Of a DNA stretch of 64,000 nt, positions 13,110 to 25,047 are shown one piece after another; position 1 is the first letter of the stretch, and each line of letters begins with the position of its first letter. Under the pieces are notes generated by a model, which saw only the letters and a program-made list of their open reading frames with translations, was not told the DNA's origin and searched no databases. The position numbers were made by a program, and so were the translations under genes. Origin of the DNA: Hyaloperonospora brassicae (taxonomy: Eukaryota > Oomycota > Peronosporomycetes > Peronosporales > Peronosporaceae); assembly GCA_947650285.1 (NCBI GenBank), contig CANTFL010001013.1:1-64000 (forward strand), written 5' to 3'.

Positions 13110-13260
13110 GACCTCGGTCTTTCAAGGTGTAATCTGATCTATCAAGTTAGGCTTCGGGTCCCTCAAGGTGGATTTCAGTCCTCAAGGTGGAGCTCGAAAA
13201 CCTCTAGGTGGATCCGGTACTTTAAGGTGGACGTCGGGTATCTCGAGTTCAAGCTACTCC
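13110..13260 (+). repeat. Right half of the ~21-nt minisatellite
   Basis: About seven diverged units follow the target-site duplication, for example GGGTCCCTCAAGGTGGA. The array fades out by about 13260. Confidence 0.7.
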
Positions 13261-13930
13261 TGTCCAGTCAAAGCATGAATTAGGAAACGAGATAAGGATA
13301 GAGTAACGGAGTTAAATGATAGGATGATATCGAATACTACTTAATTTGCGATCTACTTGGCAAATATTCATCTAAATGAAAGGCGCTTGCACTTGTTCTG
13401 CACTCCTGTTCCGGGGAAGGCATATAATTTGCCCTATCGCCGTTGACGACAGTTGCGTAACATTAACAATTTAGAGTAGAACTACAGGAATTAATTAGCT
13501 TGTGGATTCGTCGAGTAGCAACCCACCCCCTCAATATTCTCTATCTGAAGCAACCTATCAATCTAGCGGTTAGGGAGCACGGTAAAGGCCAGAAGGTCAA
13601 CACCCCTGTGATTACACGAAAGACCATAAGAGACAAGCTACCTGCCGAATCTGGTAATAAGTATACTATCGATTGAGTCAATTGGGTGGCCACATACCGG
13701 ACCACCGAGTGAAGCATATACACTCGGGGGGGGCTTAATTCTGGTTCCATTAATGAAAAACCTACTACCTCTACCGCGTCTATCGAAGATTGCAACCCGC
13801 CAGACGATGGTACACAAGGTGATTTAAGGTCTATACGCGGCATCGGAGTACCCCCCCCCGTAAGTTGGCAGTCCGGCATAGTGAGTGTTTGGGGGCTCAT
13901 CACGTAGCTTCGAGACCCTGCTCCATCACA
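13261..13930. other. No supported gene
   Basis: This is short broken frames only. Two homopolymer runs, C9 near 13850 and G8 near 13727, are the only notable features. Confidence 0.4.
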
Positions 13931-13960
13931 CCACTTTAATAGTGGCGCACGACAATATTA

Positions 13961-13981
13961 CCACTATTAAGCTAATAGTGG
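13961..13981. repeat. Subterminal hairpin of the hAT relic
   Basis: CCACTATTA and TAATAGTGG form a perfect 9-bp inverted repeat with a 3-nt loop, using the same motif as the element ends. Confidence 0.7.
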
Positions 13982-14274
13982 CGTCTGATACATCTTAAAA
14001 GTGGCTAATATTGGTGCGTCTGATCGTCACCCAAATGCAGGTTTACTGGACACAATATAGCCTGGATTTGGATTTATAAATCATAAAGGAGTGCTTCGAG
14101 GACTTTTGACTGTAGTGGCTCGAACTTCTCGGCGTGCGGGATGCCTTTAAAAGAGAAGCATTTTAGATTAATCCAGCAATAATAATTCTCCCACTTGACA
14201 ACGGAGAATATACTATCCACAGTAGATTAGTAGGCGTGCCCGAGAACGCAGTCTGTAAATGTCCACATGTGTCT

Positions 14275-15947
14275 TCAGGTGCATGAAGCTATGTTGCACG
14301 TAGCTCCGGCAATTTTCAAACGTATTCTGACGTCGCACTGATCCAGGACCTGATTGAAAGACGGCTCACATTTATAAGCAGCTCGAAGTTCTTGAAACGC
14401 CTGCTCAATGAACTCGATACTTTGCTGGCTCCAGCGGGCGGACAGGCGATCCCTTTGCTTGCGGATAATGTCAGTGAAATCTCGACCGCAAAGTTTGACG
14501 AGCTGATGAGGTGGAACAGGCGGCACGAAATCGGCAGCATCCTTCCTTGAGTCACATTCTGTCACAGTGCTTGCAAGGCTGGCAAGTAATTCGACGCAGC
14601 AAGTGGCGATTCTCTTGACAACGGCAGCCGTTTCATAGGCGCCGATCTCTTCTATGGCCGCGATAACAAAGCTAGTGCCTAGGTCCGCCATTACGTCTTC
14701 GACATCGCTGGGATTAAAAAGAGAACTCCCAAACCGCCGACAGCAATTGGATGCTAGGTCGAGCGCACTCAAAGCTCTAGGCCGGCAATCAGTGAAGCGC
14801 TAAAGCAAGACGCGTAAGCTGAGATAAACTGCAAAATGCCTTCGCATTGCTGAAAAAAATCTTTTTCGAAGCCATTAAGGCCTCGGAACGTGATGGTCGC
14901 CTCGTTGGAGACCTTCGAAAAAAAGATGACGGTCACCCACCAATTGAGTGGTGGGGCGCAAGGCGTGTCCTTCTAACCAAGATTCGCTCGTACTGGCACT
15001 AGATATTACCGGAACCGAGCAGCAAACTGTACCATATGTAAGCCACCACGAATGGAAAGTATACTAACAAATGTACCTTGACCATCGATTCCCATCGAGT
15101 GTCCGCAACTTTCTTGGCCTGCGTTCCCATGTCTTTGAGGAGGTTTTGTTGCCTTCGTATGTTTGAGATGAGGCCGGTTAGTATAGAGTAGAACTGATCA
15201 TCCAATAGATGATTAAAAAGCTGTTGCACAGCAATATCCAGTTGGTGTAGGCCACACAAATGTCGAAATAAACTAGGCCAAGTGACTCGCTCAAAGTGCG
15301 TGGCGACGCCTTGATCTCTGCCGGTCATCTTTCGTTCACCTTCTGTTGAGATGGAAATAACCAGATCCCGCCATTTATGACAGATGACATCTAGTGCTCT
15401 TTCATAATGCAAAATACCTCTTCTCTAGTATGACTGCTAAAAATTGGTATGGCGACCAAATGAAAGTAACGAATCGCGCTACAGTCGAATGGCCGAACGC
15501 GAATGTCTAAATACGAGGTAGACATGTGTGTGGGTCTGTCCATAGCCAGAGAGAAAGTCCAATCTGAGGCCAGCATTTCCGAGATCTTTACAGAGTCAGC
15601 GCGCAGTCGTACCGACTATAATTTGTGCTCTTGCGTTCACATGCACTCTCGATTGACGCCAAACCCGTTAGCTCCATGGTCATGTGCATAAATCGAGCAG
15701 CTATTCGAAATGGATCCCCTCCACCGACGTATCCGACGATGAGGCGAAAATGTATGGGGTTCTTGATGACGATGCGATAGCGGTCAGTCTGAAGGTACGA
15801 TTCCTGATTGTTATCGTAGGGATTGACAACGTCCTCGATGATGTCGGGATCTCGCTCCTTGATTGTCTCGTCGTTCGCGTCATCAGGATAGAAGAATGTG
15901 TCACCAACGATAACATCGACGATACTCTTGTTTACAAAGTGATACAT
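14275..15947 (-). pseudogene. hAT-like transposase relic
   Basis: Read right to left, the frames give a core start (WTFSLAMDRPTHMSTSYLDI, then FHLVAIPIFSSHTREEVF). A central block follows (ISTEGERKMTGRDQGVATHF, then FRHLCGLHQLDIAVQQLF and LISNIRRQQNLLKDMG), ending in KKVADTRWESM. This order matches hAT-superfamily transposases. A C-terminal helical region lies at 14275-14772. The pieces are in several frames separated by stops, so the gene is inactive. Family assignment rests on motif order recalled from hAT proteins. Confidence 0.7.
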
Positions 15948-16696
15948 ATGGGTTCAGGCTCCGCCAAAATAGGACTGTGTAATATTCCGGTGCACAACAG
16001 GAGCACTTTCGCCAATGAAAGTAGCCTTCTGCTCATTTGACAGGGCATTATTAAGTCTCACAGTTATGTGGATGATGTATTTTCATGTGCTTTTTCTAGA
16101 CATCAATGCGAAATGGACGTCTAAAATACTGAATGTTGCTCGTAGCTTTACGTTTGGCGTCAACCTTTACTTCGCGACCAAAATGCACACAGAATAGTCG
16201 CATTACGACACGACGACCTTCGTAGAAGGGTCGCGCTCGCAGACCTTCAGCCCTAATGTGATGAAATGGGCGTTGTTGAAGGGTGTTTTACGCTGAGGAG
16301 ACATTGTTTGGGCAAATCGAACGTCCAAATATATGGTATAATGTCAATGCGTATCGTATTGCACGGTTATGGGGGGGGCTCAGACACAAGTGCATGGCCA
16401 GAACGGGTCTGCAGAAAAAGGTTCCTTTTTCCTTTTTTACAGGAGGGGGATTTCCCTTCTTATGTTCAACAACCCTTGAATAAATCAGACCAAATTCGGT
16501 TGGGTACATCTACGTACAACCATACGTGCACAGGACAATTATTTTTGCATCATTAGATGTGATTACATACCAAAATCTGCGCTCGAGAAAATATTCTCTT
16601 TCGCATACTCCGCCAAGGACTTAAATAGTGGCACCTCACAAAAGTAAACAGTGGCAAATAGTGGATTCGGGTGTTGAAACGCCACTATTAAATTGG

Positions 16697-18598
16697 CCTG
16701 GTCCTCATAGATCTTGGGTTGCACCCGCTACCAATAAAGAGGGTGCACTCGCTTGACGTGGTGCATCACGGCGTGCACATTCAAAACATGGAGTTGCAAT
16801 TTGCTCAGTAGCAGTAGCAGGATAATGATCACCTGCTGCTCGGCTACTCATATTATGCCTCTTCTGCAGATGCACAAATGTATGCGATCACTTTCTTGTA
16901 AAGTTTGGCTGCATGTCGCATGGACTTTTAGATTATGATACGACAAGAGAAAATGGTTTGGGAGAGACAATAAGTGCTTCCGTTTCCCTTAACGATTTGT
17001 TGGGTGTCTCTCTGTCATCAATCAGCTCCATAACGGCCAAACAATTTGACTTTTGGCCAAGGGAAAGGGATGCAAAGGATTAAGCCCGTTACGTGTCACT
17101 TGTACCAGATTGGGTCAATGACAATACTATATTAATCTATACTCATCTCTCATATATCTTGTGTAGCAAATAGTGACCAAATACCACCGTCAAAGGTAGT
17201 ATTCGGCCTTGATCCACTCATTGGTTTATGCAATACCTATTACCAACAAACTAAACCACCAATCGATTATAGACACGCTTAATGGGTGATAAGCAGGTAC
17301 TTATATCAGAAACTTGTCGTTTATTACATCTACGGTGCGCACCACCTATAACCTGTAACCTTTTTTCTGCGGCCACATTTGAAGAATTATTTGTTTTGCC
17401 GTTTCACAACATAAATCGCCTTCTAAAGCTCCCGTTGCACTGCACACAATAAGAACGTCTTTTGCACGTTTTCAATACCAATTAATGTACTAATCAGTCA
17501 ACAATCACTGACATGTTGGGCTTTAACAAATGGATACGGCACTTGAAGGTTATGAGGGTTGTTGCTGCGCTCGCAGTGTCATCCAGAATCAATGTGAAAT
17601 AAGTTTTAAAACGCGCTTTTGAAAGAGACCATCACTACGGCAGGAAACTTCATTATTTAACCAAGGTTTTATTACAAATTGACCTTCATCAGAATGTTCT
17701 GGGGAGAATAATAATGCCGTGCTCGAAAAAAATGCGACTGCACGTTCAAAGGCCTTAAGCAGATGGTCTTAGAATCCCTTACATCCTTCTCTCTCACTAC
17801 CTTCTGATGACATCCTCGAAAGTGTTTTCGGTACATGAACGTTTATCGCAAGATCCTGATCAGGAAGGCCGTTGAATACTCCGTAAAGAAGTATCGGTCG
17901 CACCGTAAGGTCCCCATGTAAATTTAAACAATATGATAGTTTTAGCTGATGCCAATTATCGTGTTTTGAAATGTAATTGACTAATTGCCGTCGTCCTTTT
18001 ATACTAAATAGAGGACATTAACAAGCAGTAAAATTCCGTATAGCGCGACAACATCCACTTTTGCACTTTAGGACTACAAAAGTGATTCTTTCACGTTGAT
18101 TCGCCTACTTCATATAGGGCTGCAATGAAAATTCAATGTAAATCGAGAAAAATGAGTCTACGCGGGGATTTTGGGCGGCCAAATGTGGCTCGCCGCGATC
18201 CCTATCCACAAAATTCTCCAAACTTTAGGGTCCTATAACTTCGCGGATAATTTGTCAAATTCAAATCCGAAACGATTGAATTGAAGCAAGTAGCGTACTC
18301 AAGCCATCAAGTCTTGTAATTACGTAAAAAAAAAGAAGGGGGTAAGGAGTAGATGAGTGACGGATACCGGGAAATGTTCCAGGTTTATAGATGGGCACAA
18401 TATACGGTAAAACACAGAAGAGGTGTATTTTAGACACGTACACCATAGAGTTGTACGGTTCGATCATCTATTCTACTAAGCGTGTTGTTTAGGATATTTA
18501 ACCTTCCTCTGCACGTAGAGTGTACGCGAGATTCGAGGCACCTGCTTACACTGTGCTAGGTGTGTGTAGCTTGTACTGTGTCAGTAGAAGCGGAGTGA
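16697..18598. other. AT-rich gene-free stretch between two transposons
   Basis: No reading frame longer than about 70 codons and no family resemblance was seen on either strand. I see no tRNA or other RNA gene. Confidence 0.5.
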
Positions 18599-18603
18599 TT
18601 CCC
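18599..18603. repeat. Target-site duplication TTCCC (left copy)
   Basis: TTCCC precedes the left LTR and recurs at 23788-23792 after the right LTR, which fixes both ends of the minus-strand Copia element. Confidence 0.85.
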
Positions 18604-18959
18604 TGTCAGACAAAGGTGCTCGTCGTATGCACTTGTGCAAGAGATGTAGGAAGTAAAAGTAAAATATATCGAGCGTTAAGAACTACCTCCTTCAACACTA
18701 CGATATGCATGACCAGAAACGAAAACTACAACTCGACCATGTCAAGTCACATACGGTGTCCGTCTCTTCCTGTCACATGGCGTCCGTCTCTCACCGTCCC
18801 AAGTGTCCAGCTGTTGTCCTGTCTCACCCGTCCCATTTGGTCGATCGTCCCGTCGTTGTCCCACATGTCACGTCGTGCGGTAATCAGCCAATCAGGAAAT
18901 ACCGTTCCATTGTATAACACTTGAACCTTGAAACCTGTCAAACACGATAGTTTCTAACA
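18604..18959 (-). repeat. 3' LTR of Copia element 2
   Basis: In minus-strand sense it begins TGTTAGAAACTATCG and ends in CA. It pairs with 23432-23787 and is the same length. Confidence 0.92.
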
Positions 18960-18969
18960 CTCCTCCTCG
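18960..18969 (-). other. Polypurine tract of Copia element 2
   Basis: On the minus strand CGAGGAGGAG abuts the 3' LTR. It is identical to the tract of the element at 7.9-13.1 kb. Confidence 0.7.
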
Positions 18970-21900
18970 GTGTTAGCCTGTGTGGCCTTCGACTTGAGCG
19001 TGGACCTCAACACCTCCATCCTTGGCGCCGGCAACGACTTCGTAAGTATGTCGGCCAGCATTTCCTCCGATCGCACGATCTTGGCACCGCAGTTCCTTCC
19101 TGTGCGGGATGGCAAATGATCTTGAAACGTATATCCTCGTGATTGGCGCTCGAGGTACTCTTCTCTGACTTGAGCTGCTTGACTACCGCTTGGTTTTCGA
19201 TCCACATCGGCATGGGTTCACGTACGTGTATCTGCAACTCGCTCAGGAGTTCCTTCGTGCCAAGCAGCTCTCGGCCAGCTTTCGACGCAGAGATAAACTC
19301 GGCTTCCATCGTGCTCAACAATACTCCCGATTGCTTCTTGTACAACCACAGAACCACAGCACCATCCAAAGTCAGCACAAATTCTGATATCGACTTACGG
19401 TCAGCCTTGCTTGCAGCGAAATCGGCGTCGCTCCATCATTCGAACCGCACATCCTCTGACGTATGTCCATCACCATTCAGGTGCAGCTTCTAATTTTTGG
19501 ACATCTTCAGGTGTCGCATGATGCGTTTTGCGGTCTTCCAATCCTTTATTGTCGGCTTGTGCGTCTGTCTTGTCGCCTTGTGCGCTGCAAAACAAATGTC
19601 TGGGCGTGTGCATCTCGCATTCCATAGCAAACTTCCCACTAGTGACTGAAAAGACTTTACACTCATGCCGCCCTTTGCTCTTCTTGCTGGTAAGTACTCG
19701 GCGTATTCTTCGTCATACATGTTGCACTCGTCTCCGATAGGGATGCAAACGCCATTGGATGACTCCATCCCAAAGTCCATCGACAGCAAGTCGATAGTCA
19801 GTTCTTGATCCAGAACATAACCGTTCGAGTCGTCGAGCTTAATTCGTATCCCGAGATACTTGTTTACAATCCCCAAATCCTTGATAGATAGTGCGATCAT
19901 ATCCTTGAAGAATTCGTCCACAGCGCTCTGTTCGGTGCCTGTTATTAATAGGTCATACACGTAGACACCGACCACCGTGCATGTCTTGCCCTTGTACTTG
20001 AAGTATAGGCACATGCCCGTGGTGCATTGATGATACCCGCTTTGTGGTAGCTTTGAGTCAAGTGATTTTCTCCACAGCCGCCCATCCTGTTTAAGTCCGC
20101 ATAGAGACTTCTTCAACAGCAACGATAGGTCGTTTGGGGTCTTCGCGTTCTGGTTCTTCATCTCTTTCTCCTTCACTGCCATCCCCTTCGACACTTTCAT
20201 ATAAATATCCAGGTGCCCCTCCTTTTCGTCTTTGACGTAAGCATTGGGTACATCACCATGGCGCGCTGGTACGTTCCAGCGTCTCGAAAGCACCAGGATC
20301 AGATTTACCGTCCCCAATTCCATGACCGCTGCGAAAGTGAGGGTATAGTCCACTCCAAACACTTGTTCGTTCCCGCAAACGGCCAGACGATCCTTGTATC
20401 GCTCGATTTCCCCGTTCGCGTCGGTCTTTGTCTTGTAGACCCACTTTTTGTGCAGAACATGTGCAACCTTAGGTGACACTACAACCGTCCAAACATCTTT
20501 CGACTTCTAGGCATCCAGCTCTTCGGTCATTGCGACCTGCCACTGTTCGCGGTATACACTGTTGACGGTTTCCCCATAGTACTTCGGGTCTTGCACCATG
20601 ACCGCATCGACCACATCGTGCTGTTCAACAGATTGCTCGTTCGGGGCCTCTTCAACTTCTCGCTTGCTCGTGGACCTTGTACGACATTGATCCATCGTCC
20701 AACCCGACCGTCGTCCTTTACGGCCTTTCACGGGTCGTTTCTTGACATCACGTTGTGGTGTTGCATCCGTCTGGCAGTTCCCTGGTGACTCCTCCTGATC
20801 GTCGACTCTATCCAGATCGGGTTCGAGCTGCGCGTCCCGAACATCCTTCAGTGCTTCGATGTTTTGGACGTGTTGCGTTACCACAACCACCTTGTACTTG
20901 GGGACGTACATCTTGTATCCCTTCGTCTCATCACCCTTGCCAATGATGATGTCTGCCTTCCCACGCTCTCCGAGCGATTTGCTCTTGGCTTCGACGTGCA
21001 CCGAGCATGTCGATTCGAAGGCGACGATGTAGTCGAGCACATGCACCTTGTTCGTAAGAAGCTCCATTGGAGACTCTCCTCGTGGGTTCGCCTTTGTTCT
21101 ACTTCGGTTCAGTATGTATGACGCATACTCAGCAGCATTACCCAAAAATGACTTGGTTAAGCCTGAGGCGAACATCATGTTTCGTACCATATTCATGATG
21201 GTTCGATGCATCCGCTCAGCCTCGCCATTACTGGCTTGGTTTCTAGCCTCGCTCACCTGACGGGATACGCCAGTCTTCAAACAAAATCCATCCAAGGTCT
21301 TGTATTCACCGCCTCCATCCGTGCGCAGCGCATGGAACTTGCAGTTGAACTCGCGTTCAAAGGTCACCAACAATTGTTTGAACTTGAGGGAGGCAGCATC
21401 CTTGGATTCGGCCAAGAAGATGAAACAACAATTGGACCGGTGATCAATAAAGTTGACCAGATAGGGATTTTCCAAACGATCACGTGAGGTCACGGACCCG
21501 TAAGGTCGGAGCATATCACTCCTCCTATCACATCTGTAGGAGAGTTAGCTCCCGTATCTTTCTTTGGCTGTGCTCCTTTGGTCAGTTTTCCTCAAGAACA
21601 AGCCAGGAACTTCGCACGTTTCGTGTCCGTCAGCCTTATATCCGAGCCCGGTTGCTTGGCCACCTTGATGATAGTGACAAGACATAAGTGACCCAGACAG
21701 CGATGGAATTGCATCAAGGTACCACACTGAACATCCGAATCGGATTCGTATTCAGGTGAATTGGAAACAGTCATCATCGCCTCTCGTGATGTGTCAACAG
21801 TGCCCTTACTGTGATCTTGCACTACAAGGTCAACACACGCTTCCCTCCTCGATACTCGAGTACGCAACCTTTATATTATAGCTTGCCATACGAGAAGATG

Positions 21901-23427
21901 TTCCTCTCGAGGTTTTCGGCGTACTGTACATCGAGGAGCCTCACCGATTTCACCACCCCAAGTGCAACGACTTATATCTCAATAGTGCCTTGGTGGGTGA
22001 CCCGCAGCCCACTACCATCGGAGGCTGCGGTCAGACAGTCCCTTTGACGAGGAGTCGTATCGGTGATCAGACTAAGATCGTTAACCAAATGTCGGCTAGA
22101 TCCAGTATCAAGTATCCACTGACTCTCGTGGGTACCCGTGCTTTCGTTGATCGCGAATACGAAGTTTTCTCTCGAGCTCTTCTTCTTTTTGCGCTGAGGA
22201 CACATATCCCTGATGTATCCTACTTCTCCGCACAAGTAACAGTCTCGACTGTCATCTCGCTCTTGGCTCTTAGGCTTGAGCTTGACCTTCACATCCTTCG
22301 AAGCTTCCACAACGTTGACCACGTCGCGTCCAAGGTTCTTGGCATGCGTGTTCACCTCAGTAGGCTGCACAAATTGCGCCAATACTTCCGCTTGACGTTG
22401 GTGTCCATTCGGTGAATGTTCAACCTGGGCAACTTTGTCGTACGCATCTGCGTATCGGCATATTGGACAATGTTGTCCAGTACCAAGTGGTCTGCACCCC
22501 CGCGGGCATCGCTGACAGCTGTCAGGTAAAAAAATGGTCTGTCCAGCTTTTGTGCGATGCCTTCGGTGCCTCGAACACCTTCATGCTGCTTCATGCTGCT
22601 GTGGACCGGCGATATCTTGGTGCTGAAGGTCTGCAACATCCTCTGCATCGCATGCTCCAAGGTTTAACTTTCACGCCACCAAGTCCCCACCTCCCGACGG
22701 TAGTACGTCTGCGCCTTGCCTGCCAGTTATTGTCCAAGGACATCAACCTTGATGTCCTGTGTTCATCCGAACCCGCACGCGCGGTCCGCGAAGCCAATCT
22801 GACGATCAAATTCCTTGCCCCATTTAAGGAACCCACTACCAATACCATGGTAGAGTTCTTTGCCGTCAAATGGTTGTATCGCGAGTATCCGATGGCGTGC
22901 GTCCGGCATCCCCGCAGCTTGTTTCCCAGGGTGGACATACACCCCGTTCGACATACCGACACAGGGGTGGTATCCCGCAGGCATCTCTTCCCTCAATTGT
23001 ACAAATCCGGGTGCCGGACCCGAGTTGAAATCCGCCACAACCGGGTTCACCGGTCGCCCATCACCATTCGCATGAATGTGATACCTCGCCCCGAAGTATG
23101 TCGCTGGCGACACGTTCGGGAACTTTTTGGGAGGAGGGGTGCGCTCCAAAGCTTGAAGATTCATCCCCGCCCCCACTCCCAGGGCCGAGCCAAAAATTGA
23201 CTCCGGTGACCCCTGCCGGTCCTTGTCACCTTGCTCCTTCTGGGAGACCTCAATACGATTCATCCATTCGGATAGGTCCCCGAGCATGGCTAGCACTTGG
23301 TCCATCGCCCCATGGGCGCTGCCGACGTTTCTTCCAAGTAATTGTCAAAGACCTTTTTAGGACCATCGACCACCACAGCAGATGCAGCTTGATTGGCCGC
23401 ACCGGCAACACGCTTAGTTGGGCTCAT
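18960..23427 (-). pseudogene. Frameshifted gag-pol of Copia element 2
   Basis: Gag starts at the ATG inside the primer binding site (23427; MSPTKRVAGAANQAA) and continues in shifted frames. The nucleic-acid-binding knuckle reads CYLCGEVGYIRDMC, with Tyr in place of the zinc-binding His. The protease box is intact (WILDTGSSRHLVND). Integrase (21514-20507) holds its central core (LRTDGGGEYK, ASNGEAERMHRTIMNMV). Reverse transcriptase (20479-19490) holds KKWVYKTKTDANGE and SLCGLKQDGRLW. Its active-site box reads VYVYDLL where VYVDDLL is expected, so a catalytic Asp is lost. RNase H remnants end at about 18960. Confidence 0.9.
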
Positions 23428-23431
23428 AACC
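23418..23431 (-). other. Primer binding site of Copia element 2, initiator-tRNA-Met type
   Basis: Directly after the 5' LTR the minus strand reads GGTTATGAGCCCAA. The first 12 nt are the exact complement of GGGCTCATAACC, the anticodon arm of yeast-type initiator tRNA-Met as I recall it. The embedded ATG (23427-23425) is the gag start. Confidence 0.75.
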
Positions 23432-23787
23432 TGTTACACAAAGGTGTTCGTCGTGTGCACTTGTGCAAGAGATGTAGGAAGCAAAAGTAAAATATATTGA
23501 GCGTTAAGAACTACCTCCTTCAACACTACGATATGCATGACCAGAAACGGAAACTACAACTCGACCATGTCAAGTCACATACGGTGTCCGTCTCTTCCTG
23601 TCACATGGCGTCCGTCTCTCACCGTCCCAAGTGTCCAGCTGTTGTCCTGTCTCACCCGTCCCATTTGGTCGATCGTCCCGTCGTTGTCCCACATGTCACG
23701 TCGTGCGGTAATCAGCCAATCAGGTGACACCGTCCCATGGTATAGCACTTGAACCTTGAAACCTGTCAAACACGATAGTTTCTAACA
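23432..23787 (-). repeat. 5' LTR of Copia element 2
   Basis: It is the 356-bp partner of 18604-18959 at about 96% identity. Flanking TTCCC at 23788-23792 is the right copy of the target duplication. Confidence 0.92.
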
Positions 23788-23792
23788 TTCCC

Positions 23793-25047
23793 GCTACATC
23801 AAGTGACCACCGCTATCCGACAGCTTCCCGAGTCACTGTATTTACAATAACCACATGCGTCTATACTGCAGTCCGTGATACGGGTAAGATGCTTACTGCA
23901 ATTCGATTGCAAGCAATGCCAGCCACAATGGTACGCTGGTATCTGAAATATGTTGATGATCGGAACTGTACATAATGCAACCTAGTACTGAAAACCAATT
24001 CAAGAAAGTGTGGCATGTAAGACATGCAACAGTTATTGAACAGCGTCCTAGTCACATTGCACCAAGTTGAGATTATTGCAGGACTAGAGATTGCTTCTAA
24101 GCTGACAACTTGCGGGCAATGCAGACCTTGTACGGGAAAGAGTGTGGTCATCTCATTGATCAGTGTATATGCGCTGGCTTTGCCAGTTTGTACATGATGT
24201 GTGACTACGTATCGTTTGACACGAGCACAAGTTCATGAAGTTCGGAAGCGGATTACAACGCCAAACACTTGCTATCAGAAAAAAAGCTCGTGTCATGAAA
24301 AATAGACCTCTAGCATAACGGTTCAGTGGGCTTATGATCTATATTGACCAGCCGAAAGTAAAACTAATGCCGTGGTAATCGTCAATAAGCACAGATGCAG
24401 CGATGAAGATGCATTCACGCAGTCGATGCATTTGCCAAAGTCTGTCTAGCTATGGAGTGACGTACCATCAAGAGTGACCGCGTAAAACAAAGCTTAAGTC
24501 AGGGACACAACATTCGCGATCGACCATAGTGCAATGCCACGAGCCCGTGAGCGGGACAAAATGTGGTTGCATATAACGGAGCTGCATAAGAAAGGTGACA
24601 ACAAGTGCAAGAGATTCTGCAAAGATTCGACGAAATGGTAACGCTGACGTCGTTGGTCTATCAAATGTGTCCATTTACCTACTCAATCATTTGCTTCAGT
24701 ATCAATTCGCAAGCCAGACAATCTTGCGCGGGTGTATACGTTTCTCATCAGTTGCATCAGCGAGTGCGGCGCAAGGCTTTGTCGCGCAGCTTTTGCCATG
24801 TCTCGATCTTCATTACGAGCTATCGTGGAAACCCACTTCCTGATCGGGAAACAGTGCTATCGCTCGCTGCAATACATTGTGCTTGCAAAAAGCGACCCAT
24901 ATGAGCCCATTTTTCACGTCGGTCGACTGTTCATGTACTCATTTCTCCCTTTGTTTTTTTTACGTTGGTCTTGTTTTATAACATTTCGAGAGAGCTTACC
25001 TTCCTCCAGTAATTATCCCGAGCTGAAAAAAACAATCCCTCGGCAGC
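23793..25047. other. Intergenic DNA upstream of the TPR-prefoldin gene
   Basis: No supported coding region was found. Several overlapping plus-strand frames near 24.6-25.0 kb have no family resemblance and run into the 5' end of the next gene. They are probably leader or chance frames. Confidence 0.4.

Larger units (their letters stand above)
13931..16696 (-). mobile_element. Decayed hAT-type DNA transposon
   Basis: A minus-strand hAT-like transposase relic lies between matching inverted ends. The left end is CCACTTTAATAGTGGCG (13931-13947). The right end, near 16680-16696, reads as CCAATTTAATAGTGGCG when reverse complemented. Extra copies of the AATAGTGGC motif lie just inside both ends in both orientations, as hAT subterminal repeats do. 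No 8-bp target duplication was found, so the exact ends are tentative. Confidence 0.6.
18604..23787 (-). mobile_element. Younger Ty1/Copia LTR retrotransposon, full length
   Basis: Two 356-bp LTRs and the 5-bp duplication TTCCC delimit a 5.2-kb minus-strand element. Gag, zinc knuckle, protease, integrase, reverse transcriptase and RNase H follow in Copia order. The LTRs differ at about 13 of 356 positions (hand alignment), so it is clearly younger than the element at 7.9 kb. Long open stretches survive (20507-21514 and 19490-20479), but several frameshifts and a damaged RT active site show it is not autonomous. Confidence 0.93.
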
